The notes under the pieces: model-generated
The model's input: only the letters and a program-made list of their open reading frames with translations
Told to the model about the DNA's origin: nothing
The model's database searches: none
Made by a program: the position numbers and the translations under genes
Source of the DNA: Acidimicrobiales bacterium
Lineage (GTDB): Bacteria; Actinomycetota; Acidimicrobiia; Acidimicrobiales; Iamiaceae
Direction of reading: 5' to 3'
NCBI GenBank assembly: GCA_035547835.1
Contig: DASZTW010000005.1
Location: 1-64,000 of the forward strand
Length of the DNA: 64,000 bases
Shown here: positions 36,698 to 44,992 of the stretch, piece after piece
Layout of the letters: the number at the start of each line of letters is the position of its first letter
How positions within the stretch are numbered: the first letter of the stretch is position 1

Positions 36698-36758
36698 GGC
36701 CGGTCACTCTTCATGCGAAACGTCTTCTCCTCGACGTGATGGACAGGGCTGATGGCGC

Positions 36759-36801
36759 CCGAAAACGAAAACACGCGGACGCCGGAAAGCCGACATCCGC
36801 G
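36759..36801 (-). terminator. Intrinsic terminator/attenuator in the infC leader
   Basis: In the minus-strand RNA, CGCGGAUGUCGG pairs with CCGGCGUCCGCG over 12 positions (two G-U pairs) around the loop CUUU, followed directly by the U-rich tail UGUUUUCGUUUU. It is located about 60 bases upstream of the infC start and about 115 bases after the likely transcription start. A second hairpin just before it (36805-36821) may be the competing structure. Confidence 0.8.
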
Positions 36802-36921
36802 AAACCGCGGCCAAGCCGCGGATCCGGTGCATCGACCCGGCGCACTCCTCGATCCGCAGGACCGGGGTGGCCAGGTGGGGGAGCATGGCGCAACCCCACT
36901 TCCCTCATGTTGTGCGCGCCT

Positions 36922-36952
36922 AGGGTAGCAACTCGCCGTCGATTCCCCACAA
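36922..36952 (-). promoter_or_regulatory. Candidate infC operon promoter
   Basis: TTGTGG (36952-36947) and TACCCT (36927-36922) are 19 bases apart, slightly longer than ideal. Transcription would start near 36915 and give a leader of about 220 bases. Confidence 0.35.
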
Positions 36953-37010
36953 GTCTCCGGCGTCGGCGGCGCCACGTTGATCAGCCCGACCCCGAGCGGA
37001 AGCGACCCTC

Positions 37011-37490
37011 ATGAGCTTGTGGACCCCAGGCGGCGAACACCCGGTCGGCGACGACGGCCCCGACGGCGGCGGCGCCGGAGCCGACGCGCCGCCCACCCTC
37101 GACCCCGAATCGCGTGAGCAGGCGGAGGCCATCGCCAAGGAGATGGCCGAGGTCCGCCGCCAGCTCGCCAGCGTGCCGGCGGCCGTCGTGGTGGCCAACC
37201 ACGCGATGGGGCTGTACGAGCTGGCGGCCATCCACCTCGGCTCCGAGCCGCCGAACCTGCCCGAGTCGCGCGTGGCGATCGACGCGTTCGCGGCGCTGCT
37301 CGACGCGGTCGGCGACCAACTCGGCGAGGACGGCGCGGTGCTGCGCGACGCGCTGGCGCAGATCCGTCTCGCCTTCGTGCAGATCTCCGGCGCGGCCGAC
37401 GCCGGTACCGCTGCGAGCGCGCCGTCCGCCGAGGCCCCGGCTGACGGCGAGTCCGAGGCGGGCCAGGAACCCGAGCCCGGCGAAGCCTGA
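37011..37490 (+). CDS. DUF1844-like protein
   Basis: A 159-residue acidic protein. The central part (residues 55-125: NHAMGLYELAAIHL, PPNLPESRVAIDAFAAL, LRDALAQIRLAFVQI) matches the helical DUF1844 pattern as I know it from actinobacteria, where the gene often sits beside infC. The N- and C-terminal 40 residues are low-complexity Gly/Asp/Ala/Glu. No enzyme motif, signal peptide or membrane segment is seen. The ATG at 37011 follows GGAAG. The function is unknown. Confidence 0.7.
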   Translation: MSLWTPGGEHPVGDDGPDGGGAGADAPPTLDPESREQAEAIAKEMAEVRRQLASVPAAVVVANHAMGLYELAAIHLGSEPPNLPESRVAIDAFAALLDAVGDQLGEDGAVLRDALAQIRLAFVQISGAADAGTAASAPSAEAPADGESEAGQEPEPGEA

Positions 37491-37565
37491 GCGGCCGCAG
37501 CGTCCACCGCGCCCGCTCCCTTGGGCCGCCTGACCCGGCCCGATCACCGGCGCCCGGGCTATCCA

Positions 37566-37588
37566 CGAACACTGATGTTCGCTAATAT
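37566..37588 (+). promoter_or_regulatory. Palindrome in the promoter of the CocE-type hydrolase gene
   Basis: CGAACACTGATGTTCG (6-bp arms CGAACA/TGTTCG, 37566-37581) is followed by the -10 box TAATAT (37583-37588). The dyad fills the spacer between -35 and -10, a place where a bound repressor stops transcription. The half-site spacing differs from the LexA box. Confidence 0.5.
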
Positions 37589-37623
37589 GGCGGCGTCCTG
37601 AACGCCTGGGGGGTCTCCGTCCA

Positions 37624-39402
37624 ATGCACCACATGCGTCGCTTCATCGCTGCGGTCACGGCGCTCGTCGCGCTCGGGGCCGCGATCGCCGGCACCACCGC
37701 CCTCGCGCCACCGGCGCCCGCCAGCGCGTCGGCCGAGCGCGCCGCGGCCGGCACCGCCAGCCGCGACGTGCGCTTCACGGCCTCCGACGGCGTGACACTG
37801 CAGACCACCCTCACCGGCGCCGCGCCGCTCGTCCCCCGCCCGACCGTCGTGGAGTTCAGCCCCTATGGCCGCAACTCCGGCACCCTCGCGGTCGGCTCCG
37901 CCTACAACTCGCTGCTGGTCCAGATCCGCGGCACCGGCGACTCCGACGGGCAGTTCGACGCCCTCGGCCCCCGCACCCAGGCCGACGTCGCCGAAGTCCT
38001 GCGCTGGGCGTGCAACCAACCCTGGAGCGACCACAGCCTCGCCCTGAACGGCTTTTCGGCCAGCGCCATCACGATCTACAACTCGCTGCACCTCCAGCTC
38101 CCCTGCGTGAAGGCCGCCGTGCTGCGGTCCGGCACGCTCGAGCTGTACCGCGACCTGCTGGTGCCCGGCGGCATCAGCAACATCGTGCCGGGCGCAGGCG
38201 TCATGGCGCTGATCGGGGCGCCCGCGCTCGCCCAAGCCTCCGATCGTCTCCAGCGCAACCCGGCCTCGGGCCTCGGCGTCGTCGGGGGCCTGCTCGACGC
38301 CGGCGTCTCGGGCGGCTTCTTGCACCCCACCCTCGATTCGTGGTGGCGCCAGCGCGGCTTTCGCGGCGATGTCAACCATCTCCCGATCCTGATGATCGAC
38401 GGCTTCTTCGATGTCGAGTCGCGGGGCGCGTTCCAGGCGTACCAGGCGCTGCGGGGCGACGGCGCGCACCTGCTCGTGGTGGGCGGCCACGACGGCGCAC
38501 CGGTCGGCACCGACGACGGCGTGCCCGAAGCCAACGCCTGGCTCGACCATTACGTGCGCGGTGTCCACAACGGGATCGACACCCAGCCGAACGTGCAGAT
38601 GCTGCTGTCGCAAGGCGACCGCCAGACCTACCTCGACGGTCAGTACACCCGCCTCGACGCCTCGGACTGGCCCGTGCCCGGCACCCAGTGGGCGGCGCTC
38701 TCGCTCGACCCCACCCGCAGCGGCAGCGCCACCTCGCTCAACGACGGGACCCTCACCCTCGGGCGTACCGGCCCGGCCGCCACGCAGGCGTACATCTCGC
38801 TGCCATCGGTGAGCACCAGCACCGACCCGCCCAACGCCGCCATCGTCGGGGCGATGGGGCTCAACGCCCTCACCGCGCAGCTCCCGGTGCTCACCGACAT
38901 GCAGATCTCCGACACGTTGGGCCTCACGTACTCCACGGCGCCGCTGCGCCGCGACGTCACGGCCGCCGGGCCGGCCGCGCTGGACATCCAGCTCGCCTCG
39001 ACCTCACCCGAGACCGGCATCTGGGCGGTCATCTCCGACGTCGGCCCCGATGGCATCGCCCATCCGCTGATGGCGGGAAGGCTGAACTCGTCGTTCCCGG
39101 GCGTCGACGCGAGCAAGTCGCTGCACGACGGCCAAGGCGCCATCGTGGAGCCGTACGGCCGCTACGAGACCAAGCAGCCCGCCACGCCAGGCCAGTTCCG
39201 CCGCTACCAGGTGGAGTTCTGGCCGATCGGCAACGTGTTCCGGGCGGGCCACCGCATCCGGCTCGAGATCGTGGGCGAGTCGGCTGCGTCGCTCCCCACC
39301 CTCCCTGGCGTGAACCTCGTCAAGGTCGGCGCCGGCTCGGGTGCCGTGCTGCGCTTCCCGGTGCTGCCGGGCAGCGACCTGGGCGCCGCGCTCGGCGGCT
39401 GA
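37624..39402 (+). CDS. Secreted CocE/NonD-family alpha/beta hydrolase
   Basis: A 592-residue exported hydrolase. Residues 1-36 form a signal peptide (MHHMRRFIAAVTALVALG core). The alpha/beta domain contains VQIRGTGDSDGQF, the nucleophile serine in LNGFSASAIT, the acid in MIDGFFD and a His in GGHDGAP. The C-terminal jelly-roll (from about residue 400, ending RIRLEIVGES) is the PepX-C domain of cocaine esterase and X-Pro dipeptidyl-peptidases. The nucleophile context GFSAS differs from the usual GxSYxG. It probably cleaves esters or amides outside the cell. A GGGGGG run nine bases before the ATG acts as the ribosome binding site. Confidence 0.85.
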   Translation: MHHMRRFIAAVTALVALGAAIAGTTALAPPAPASASAERAAAGTASRDVRFTASDGVTLQTTLTGAAPLVPRPTVVEFSPYGRNSGTLAVGSAYNSLLVQIRGTGDSDGQFDALGPRTQADVAEVLRWACNQPWSDHSLALNGFSASAITIYNSLHLQLPCVKAAVLRSGTLELYRDLLVPGGISNIVPGAGVMALIGAPALAQASDRLQRNPASGLGVVGGLLDAGVSGGFLHPTLDSWWRQRGFRGDVNHLPILMIDGFFDVESRGAFQAYQALRGDGAHLLVVGGHDGAPVGTDDGVPEANAWLDHYVRGVHNGIDTQPNVQMLLSQGDRQTYLDGQYTRLDASDWPVPGTQWAALSLDPTRSGSATSLNDGTLTLGRTGPAATQAYISLPSVSTSTDPPNAAIVGAMGLNALTAQLPVLTDMQISDTLGLTYSTAPLRRDVTAAGPAALDIQLASTSPETGIWAVISDVGPDGIAHPLMAGRLNSSFPGVDASKSLHDGQGAIVEPYGRYETKQPATPGQFRRYQVEFWPIGNVFRAGHRIRLEIVGESAASLPTLPGVNLVKVGAGSGAVLRFPVLPGSDLGAALGG

Positions 39403-39426
39403 GCGCCCGGGCAGGGCGACACACTC

Positions 39427-39585
39427 AGGACCTGCGCGGACAGGCGTGCGCAGCGTCTCGCCGGCCGATGACGCCCGCGTCGGCGTCCTCGTCCTCGGCT
39501 CACTGGTGGAGGCCGTCGTCCTGCGTCCTGGCCTCGGACGCCCCCGACTCGACGATCCGCCACGCGACCTACCCGCGCAGGTCCT
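39427..39585. repeat. 13-bp inverted repeat flanking a gene-free 133-bp stretch
   Basis: AGGACCTGCGCGG (39427-39439) recurs inverted as CCGCGCAGGTCCT (39573-39585), the second copy reaching the stop codon of the cold-shock-like gene. The element fills the gap between that gene and the convergent CocE gene. It could be a long terminator stem or a small mobile-element remnant; no target duplication was found. Confidence 0.4.
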
Positions 39586-39839
39586 CAGGCGGGTCGCGGC
39601 GAGGAGCCCCTCGCCGGGGCCGGCCGCACGTTGGCGGCCTCCCACTCGCCGAGGTTGCCGGCCACCACGTCGAACGCAACCAGCGCGCCGAGGTTGATCA
39701 CCCGCGAACCATCGGCGATGCGGGTGCAGTGGAAGAACCAGTCGAGCCCATCGCGGTCGGTGACCGTGCCGCGCCCGGCGTGGCCGTCGAACGCGGTGAC
39801 CTCGCCGCGGCGGGACTCGAAGGGGTACGTGGCCGCCAT
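39585..39839 (-). CDS. Cold-shock-domain-like protein
   Basis: An 84-residue protein with a single cold-shock (OB-fold) domain: GEVTAFDGHAGRGTVTD contains the RNP1-like part and WFFHCTRI the RNP2-like part. The usual aromatic RNA-contact KGFGFI is changed to GRGTVT, so nucleic-acid binding may be weaker or different. It ends with a short basic tail. The ATG at 39839 lies 11 bases after the hisG stop, so the two are co-transcribed. Confidence 0.78.
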   Translation of the reverse strand: MAATYPFESRRGEVTAFDGHAGRGTVTDRDGLDWFFHCTRIADGSRVINLGALVAFDVVAGNLGEWEAANVRPAPARGSSPRPA

Positions 39840-39850
39840 GCGGTGACCCC

Positions 39851-40726
39851 TTACGGGACGATCTTGGCGATCGGCAACTCGAGGATGCCCGACGCGCCCG
39901 CGTCGCTCAGCGCCGGGATCAGCGTGTTGATCTCGCGCTTGGCCACCACGGTCTCCACTGCGTAGCCCTCCTCGCCGTACAACTTCGACACCGTGGGCGA
40001 CCGCATCGACGGCAACAGGTCGATCACTTCGGCGAGGTCGGCGTCGCCGACGTTGAGCTTCACCAGCACCCGGCCGCGGGCGTCGAGCGTCCCGAGCAGC
40101 AATGTACGGATCTGGTGCATCGCGTGGCGCTTGACCGGGTCCGCGTACGCGGCCGGGTTGGCGATCAGCTCGGTGTAGGACTGGAGGATCTGGCCGATCT
40201 CGCGCAGCCCGGCCGCCCGCAGCGCGCGGCCGGTCTCGGTGATCTCGACGATGCAGTCGACGATGTCGGGGATCTTCGCCTCGGTGGCGCCGTAGCTGAG
40301 GCGGATGTCGGCCTCGATCCCGTGCTCGGCGAAGAAGCGGCGGGTGACGTCGGGGTACTCGGTGGACACCCGCACGCCGTTGGGCAGGTCCTCGACCCGC
40401 TGCACGGGCGAGTCGCCGGCGACTGCCACCACCATGCGGATCGGGCGGGCGGTGGCCTTGGAGTAGTGCAGCTCGCTGAGCGACTCGACCTTGCTCGAGG
40501 TCTCCTCGATCCAGTCACGTCCGGTCACGCCGAGGTCGAACAGGCCGTCGGCCACGTAACTCGGGATCTCCTGCGGCCGCAGGATGCGCACTTCGTCGAT
40601 GCGCGGATCGTCGACCGTGGCCTTGTAGTCGACCGACGACGACCGGTTGACCTGCAGGTCGGCAGCGGCGAACAGTTCGAGGGTCGCCTTCTCGAGCGAT
40701 CCCTTCGGGAGGACGAGCTTCAGCAC
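39851..40726 (-). CDS. hisG: ATP phosphoribosyltransferase (long form)
   Basis: A 291-residue HisG, first enzyme of histidine synthesis. LKLVLPKGSLEKATLELF starts the catalytic domain, DLGVTGRDWI and LSYGATEAKIPDIVD bind PRPP; the C-terminal regulatory domain from about residue 210 (VLVKLNVGDADL, PTVSKLYGEEGY) marks the long, histidine-inhibited form that does not need HisZ. The GTG at 40726 follows a -10 box by eight bases, suggesting a leaderless message. No other his gene is in the window except by distance, so hisG is separated from the rest of the pathway. Confidence 0.96.
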   Translation of the reverse strand: MLKLVLPKGSLEKATLELFAAADLQVNRSSSVDYKATVDDPRIDEVRILRPQEIPSYVADGLFDLGVTGRDWIEETSSKVESLSELHYSKATARPIRMVVAVAGDSPVQRVEDLPNGVRVSTEYPDVTRRFFAEHGIEADIRLSYGATEAKIPDIVDCIVEITETGRALRAAGLREIGQILQSYTELIANPAAYADPVKRHAMHQIRTLLLGTLDARGRVLVKLNVGDADLAEVIDLLPSMRSPTVSKLYGEEGYAVETVVAKREINTLIPALSDAGASGILELPIAKIVP

Positions 40727-40734
40727 GGGTGTCG

Positions 40735-40740
40735 ACGGTA
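40735..40740 (-). promoter_or_regulatory. -10 box of hisG (leaderless candidate)
   Basis: TACCGT ends eight bases before the GTG at 40726. No ribosome binding site is present between them. Confidence 0.45.
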
Positions 40741-40790
40741 GGCGCGTGGCTGCGCGCTGCCCAACCCGAAATCGGTCGAGGCCGTGCAGC

Positions 40791-41291
40791 TCACGCGTCG
40801 CGGATCGCGTGCAGCGTGGCGACCATCTCGACCGCGGTCTTGGCGCTCTCCTCGCCGACGTTGTGGCCGCCCGGGCCTTCGGAGCGTGCCAACGCCTGGT
40901 CGAGGTTCTCGGTGGTGAGCACGCCGAACACCGCGGGGATGCCGGTGGCGAGCCCCACTTGCTGGAGGCCCTCCGCGCACTGGCCGGCCACGAAGTCGTA
41001 GTGGCTGGTCTCGCCGCGGATCACCGCCCCGAGGCCGATCACCGCGTCGACCCGACCCGACACCGCCCACGTGCGAGCCGTCAGCGGAACCTCGAACGCG
41101 CCCGGTACCCACGTGACGCTCACGTCGGCCTCTGCGACTCCCACCGCCACCAGCGCCCGCTGCGCGCCGTCGAGCAATCGTGAGGTGACGTGGTCGTTGA
41201 AGCGCCCGCACACGATCGCGATGCGCATCCCGGTGCCGTCGAGCTCGGGTTGCTCCCGGTCAGCAGCAGCGACGTCGGTGGCCATCGCCAT
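40791..41291 (-). CDS. ribH: 6,7-dimethyl-8-ribityllumazine synthase
   Basis: A 166-residue RibH that condenses the ribitylaminouracil with dihydroxybutanone phosphate. VCGRFNDHVTSRLL, GAFEVPLT and GAVIRGETSHYDFV are the substrate-binding segments, with the catalytic His in SHYDF. It forms a pentamer or an icosahedral capsid. The ATG at 41291 lies 15 bases after the ribBA stop; MRIAIVC at residue 22 shows that about 20 residues are an N-terminal extension. Confidence 0.96.
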   Translation of the reverse strand: MAMATDVAAADREQPELDGTGMRIAIVCGRFNDHVTSRLLDGAQRALVAVGVAEADVSVTWVPGAFEVPLTARTWAVSGRVDAVIGLGAVIRGETSHYDFVAGQCAEGLQQVGLATGIPAVFGVLTTENLDQALARSEGPGGHNVGEESAKTAVEMVATLHAIRDA

Positions 41292-41306
41292 TGGCTAGCA
41301 CGTCGG

Positions 41307-42632
41307 TCACAGGATCTCGTCGAGACCTTCGATCAGGTGACCCATGCGCTCGCGCTTGGTGCGCAAGTAGCGGATGTTCTCGGGGTTCGGCGCGGTGAGC
41401 GACGGGACCCGACCGGTGATCTGCAGCCCGTAGCCCTCGAGACCCCCGTACTTGGCGGGGTTGTTGGTGATGAGCTGCATGGTGGTGATGCCCAGGTCGT
41501 TCAAGATCTGGGCGCCGATGCCGTACTCGCGCGAGTCGACCGGCAGCCCCAGCTCGAGGTTGGCGTCGACCGTGTCGTGGCCGTGGTCTTGCAACTGGTA
41601 CGCGCGCATCTTGTGGCCGATGCCGATGCCGCGCCCCTCGTGCCCGCGCAGGTAGATCACTGCGCCGAGCCCGCGCTCCGCGATGAGCTGCATGGCCGCC
41701 GCGAGTTGCACGCCGCAGTCGCACCGCAGCGAGCCGAACACGTCGCCGGTGAGGCACTCGGAGTGCACCCGGACCAGCACGTCGTGCTCACCTTGCACCG
41801 CACCGCGCACGAGTGCCAGGTGCTGCTCGCCGTCGAGCAACGACTCGTACACGTAACACGTGAAGTCACCCCACTGGGTGGGGATGCGGGCCTCGGCCAC
41901 CCGCTTCACCAGCTTCTCGTTCTGGCGGCGGTAGCGGATCATCTCGGCGATCGTGATCATCAGCAGGTCGTGCTCTTGGGCGAACGTCTTGAGCTCGGGC
42001 ACCCGCGCCATGCCCATCTTCTTGTCGTCGACGATCTCGCAGATGGCCGCCGCCGGGTACAGGCCGGCCAGGCGGGCGAGGTCGACCGCGGCTTCGGTGT
42101 GACCGGCCCGCTTGAGCACACCGCCGTCGCGTGCGATCAGCGGGTTGATGTGACCGGGCCGGCTCAAGTCGGCGGGGCGGGTGGCGGGGTCGACCATCGA
42201 CTGGATGGTGGCGCAGCGGTCGAACGCGGAGATCCCGGTGCTGGTGCCGTGGCGGTAGTCGACCGTGACCGTGAACGCCGTGCGCTGCGCCTCGGTGTTG
42301 TTCGCCACCATGAGCTGCAGGTCGAGCTCGCGGGCTCGCTCCGCGGTGATCGGTGCGCAGATGTAGCCAGCGGTGTGCTGGAGGAAGAACGCGATCTTCT
42401 CGGGGGTGGCGTGCTCGGCGGCCATGATCAGGTCGCCCTCGTTCTCGCGGTCCTCGTCGTCGACGACCACCACGATCTCGCCGCGCGCGATGGCTGCCAC
42501 CGCGTCGTCGATCGACGCGAAGTCGCTGCCCGTCCGGGCCGCGCCCGAGTCGCCGTCGGCGCCAGACGCGTGGTCGGGGCTGGCGTCGGGCACCTCGCCG
42601 GGGTTCGTGGGCGTGTCAACCGGATCGGTCAT
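41307..42632 (-). CDS. ribBA: Bifunctional 3,4-DHBP synthase / GTP cyclohydrolase II
   Basis: A 441-residue fusion. The N-terminal RibB domain (residues 35-240) has [28 protein letters not shown] and RPGHINPL; the C-terminal RibA domain has the zinc cysteines in [18 protein letters not shown], and [11 protein letters not shown]. They make the two precursors of the lumazine. The ATG at 42632 follows a 50-base leader from a good promoter (42690-42718). The first 40 residues are disordered (Asp/Pro/Ser-rich). Confidence 0.97.
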   Translation of the reverse strand: MTDPVDTPTNPGEVPDASPDHASGADGDSGAARTGSDFASIDDAVAAIARGEIVVVVDDEDRENEGDLIMAAEHATPEKIAFFLQHTAGYICAPITAERARELDLQLMVANNTEAQRTAFTVTVDYRHGTSTGISAFDRCATIQSMVDPATRPADLSRPGHINPLIARDGGVLKRAGHTEAAVDLARLAGLYPAAAICEIVDDKKMGMARVPELKTFAQEHDLLMITIAEMIRYRRQNEKLVKRVAEARIPTQWGDFTCYVYESLLDGEQHLALVRGAVQGEHDVLVRVHSECLTGDVFGSLRCDCGVQLAAAMQLIAERGLGAVIYLRGHEGRGIGIGHKMRAYQLQDHGHDTVDANLELGLPVDSREYGIGAQILNDLGITTMQLITNNPAKYGGLEGYGLQITGRVPSLTAPNPENIRYLRTKRERMGHLIEGLDEIL

Positions 42633-42689
42633 GGTTCCACCACTGGGCTCGTGGTCGTCGGGTCCGTGCACGGCAAGGTGCACCTCCCG

Positions 42690-42718
42690 ATCGTACCAAT
42701 TCTGTAACAGACTGTCAC
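42690..42718 (-). promoter_or_regulatory. ribBA promoter (sigma-70 type)
   Basis: GTGACA (42718-42713) and TACGAT (42695-42690) are separated by exactly 17 bases, the best-matching promoter in the window. Transcription would start near 42683, giving a leader of about 50 bases, too short for an FMN riboswitch. Confidence 0.65.
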
Positions 42719-42722
42719 GTAT

Positions 42723-43298
42723 TTATCTCGGCGTCGTATGCGGGTCCACCAGTCGCTCCACGTACTTGGCCACGACGTCGATCTCGAGGTTCACCGGATC
42801 GCCGGGGACCCTCCCCCCCAAAGTGGTCACCTCGGCCGTGTGCGGGATCACCGCCACCGTGAAGCTGCCGTCGCGGACCTCGACCACCGTGAGGCTGATG
42901 CCGTCGACGGTGATCGATCCCTTCGGCACGAGGTAGCGCAGGATGTCGGGCGGCGCCGCGACCTCGAGATCGGGCGCCGCGACCCGCACCTGGCCGACGC
43001 CGTCGACGTGGCCCTGTACGAGGTGGCCGCCGAGCCGGTCGGCCAAGCGCACCGGACGCTCGAGGTTCACGGGGTCGCCCGGCGCGAGCCCACCCAGCGC
43101 GGTCCGGGCAAGCGTCTCCTCGCTCAAGTCGGCTTCCCACCAGCCGTCACCCCAGGCCACGACGGTGAGGCAGCAACCGTTCACCGCCGTCGAGTCGCCC
43201 AGCGCGACCCCGTCGAGCACTTTGCGGGCGGCCACGCGGAGCCGGCCGCCGTCGAGCGAGACGACCGAGCCCAACTCCTCGACGATGCCGGTGAACAC
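42723..43298 (-). CDS. ribE: Riboflavin synthase alpha chain
   Basis: A 191-residue riboflavin synthase that dismutates two lumazine molecules into riboflavin. It shows the internal duplication: VFTGIVEELG starts the first beta-barrel and GHLVQGHVDGVG the second. The GTG at 43298 is used. It ends 90 bases before ribBA, which has its own promoter. The 156-base gap to ribD upstream shows no FMN riboswitch. Confidence 0.95.
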   Translation of the reverse strand: MFTGIVEELGSVVSLDGGRLRVAARKVLDGVALGDSTAVNGCCLTVVAWGDGWWEADLSEETLARTALGGLAPGDPVNLERPVRLADRLGGHLVQGHVDGVGQVRVAAPDLEVAAPPDILRYLVPKGSITVDGISLTVVEVRDGSFTVAVIPHTAEVTTLGGRVPGDPVNLEIDVVAKYVERLVDPHTTPR

Positions 43299-43454
43299 CG
43301 CGCTGACGGTACCGGCTCCCGGTGTCGATCACCCACTTGCGCAGCCCCGTGACGACGGCCACCGGCCACTCCGTGCAGCCCGAACCCGGCCGGCGACACC
43401 GCAACGCCGGACGGGCGACCGTCGCGCGACCGCCGACGCCCGCAGCAGAACGCC

Positions 43455-44495
43455 TCAGCCGCGCACCGCGTCGATCACCACGCGCACATCGGCGCCGAGC
43501 TGATCCAGCGACGCGACCGAGCCGCGCCAGACGGCGTCGATGGTGGGGGCGCCGGCGCCGATGAACGCCGGACGGGCATCGTCGCCACCGAACAGCGCCG
43601 GAGCGACGTACCAGACGTAGCGGTCGACCAACCCGGCGCGATGGAACCCGGCCGCCACCGTCGGGCCCCCCTCGACCAGCAGTTGGACCACCCCACGGCC
43701 ACCCAGCTCGTCGAGCACCCCGTCGAGGGGCCCCGACAGCTCGACGCAAGGGTGCACCTTGGCGCGTTCAGGGGCGTGGCCGAGCACCACCCGCAACGGG
43801 TCACCGCCCGGCCAGTCGCCGTCGCGGACCGTCAGCGCGGGGTCGTCGACCCGCACGGTGCCCGCACCCACCAGGACCGCGTCGGACTCGGCGCGCAGGC
43901 GGTGCACGTCGGCGCGGGCTTCGGGCCCGGTGATCCACCGGCTGGTGCCATCGGGGGCAGCCGTGCGGCCGTCGAGCGTCGTGGCGACCTTCAGCACCAC
44001 GAAGGGACGGCCGGTGCGGCGGTGCACCAGGTAGGGGGCCAGCTGCTCCTCGACGCGATCGGCGCCGACGCCCACCGTCACGTCGATCCCAGCTGCGCGG
44101 AGCGCGGCGATGCCGGCGCCCGATACCTGCCGATCGGGATCCTCCACCGCCACCACCACCCGCGCCACGTTGGCGGCGACCAGCGCGTCGACACACGGCG
44201 GCGTGCGCCCGTGGTGGCTGCACGGCTCGAGGGTGACGTACACGGTGGCGCCCGCGGGGTCGGCGCCCGCCTCGCGCGCGGCTTGCAGCGCCGCCACTTC
44301 GGCGTGCGAGCCACCGGGTGGCTGCGTGGCGCCGGCGAAGCGCGATCCGCCGCCTGTGACCACCACGGCGCCGACCCAGGGGTTCGGGCTGGTCGTGGCC
44401 CGTACCGTGGCGGCCGCGGCGAGCGCCTCGGCCATGCCGTTTTCGTCGGCCGTCGAGCCACGACTCGACGTGTCGTCGCGCCCCGCGCCGGTCAC
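43455..44495 (-). CDS. ribD: Bifunctional deaminase/reductase RibD
   Basis: About 346 residues. The N-terminal zinc deaminase has SPNPWVGAVVV, GGSHAEVAAL (His, Glu) and EPCSHHGRTPPC (two Cys). The C-terminal reductase has FVVLKVATTLDGR and LVEGGPTVAAGFH for NADPH. It deaminates and then reduces the pyrimidine. Start uncertain: the GTG at 44495 lies after GGTGAG and 14 bases from the mog stop; an ATG at 44522 would overlap mog, and an ATG at 44435 gives the shortest version. Confidence 0.95.
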   Translation of the reverse strand: MTGAGRDDTSSRGSTADENGMAEALAAAATVRATTSPNPWVGAVVVTGGGSRFAGATQPPGGSHAEVAALQAAREAGADPAGATVYVTLEPCSHHGRTPPCVDALVAANVARVVVAVEDPDRQVSGAGIAALRAAGIDVTVGVGADRVEEQLAPYLVHRRTGRPFVVLKVATTLDGRTAAPDGTSRWITGPEARADVHRLRAESDAVLVGAGTVRVDDPALTVRDGDWPGGDPLRVVLGHAPERAKVHPCVELSGPLDGVLDELGGRGVVQLLVEGGPTVAAGFHRAGLVDRYVWYVAPALFGGDDARPAFIGAGAPTIDAVWRGSVASLDQLGADVRVVIDAVRG

Positions 44496-44509
44496 CAGCT
44501 CACCGTTCC

Positions 44510-44983
44510 TCAGTGCGGCCATTCGCCGGACAGGAGCGCCAGCGCGTGGGGGACGATGTCGAGCACCGCCTCGATGCACTCCACCGAACCAGCCGTCGAT
44601 CCGGGCACGTTGCAGATCAACGCTTCGCCGCGGGTGCCGGCGACCGCTCGCGACAGGCGCCCGAGCGGGTTGACCAACCGCATGGCCTCGGCGATCCCAG
44701 GCGCGTCGCGCTCGAGCACCGCGCGGGTGGCCTCGGGCGTGCGGTCGCGAGGCCCGAACCCCGTGCCGCCGGTCGTGACCACCAACCCCGCGAACCCTTC
44801 GGTGGCCGCCAGCAGCGCGGCCGTGACCGGTTCGTCGCCGTCGGCCACCACCAAGTGGTCGACCACGTCGTAACCCGCTTCACCCAGACGAGCCACCAGC
44901 GCGGGACCCGACTTGTCCTCGCGCTCCCCCGCCACGGCGCTGTCGGACACCGTGATCACTTTGGCCGGCCAACGATCGGGCAT
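44510..44983 (-). CDS. mog: Molybdopterin adenylyltransferase-like protein (MoaB/Mog family)
   Basis: A 157-residue MoaB/Mog-family protein, which binds or adenylylates molybdopterin. The signature TTGGTGFGPRDRTPEAT and the loop SDSAVAGEREDKSG are complete. No other molybdenum cofactor gene is nearby, so it may be a family member in a translation/riboflavin operon by chance. The ATG at 44983 lies 9 bases after the rsmB stop. Confidence 0.92.
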   Translation of the reverse strand: MPDRWPAKVITVSDSAVAGEREDKSGPALVARLGEAGYDVVDHLVVADGDEPVTAALLAATEGFAGLVVTTGGTGFGPRDRTPEATRAVLERDAPGIAEAMRLVNPLGRLSRAVAGTRGEALICNVPGSTAGSVECIEAVLDIVPHALALLSGEWPH

Positions 44984-44992
44984 GGCCGGAGC

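Larger units (their letters stand above)
36698..37010 (-). promoter_or_regulatory. infC leader and divergent intergenic region
   Basis: About 313 bases between infC and the divergent DUF1844-like gene. On the minus strand it holds a candidate promoter (36922-36952), a GC hairpin CCGCGG-CTTGG-CCGCGG (36805-36821), an intrinsic terminator (36759-36801) and a 60-codon open frame from 36886 that ends at 36704, seven bases before the ATA start of infC. The layout is that of an attenuated leader of about 220 bases. No other gene is visible. Confidence 0.6.

Noticed and set aside
37566-37581. LexA (SOS) box
   Set aside because: The GAAC and GTTC half-sites are six bases apart instead of four.
43299-43454. 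FMN riboswitch before ribE
   Set aside because: The conserved FMN-binding segments are absent on either strand and the gap shows no ordered multi-helix pattern.
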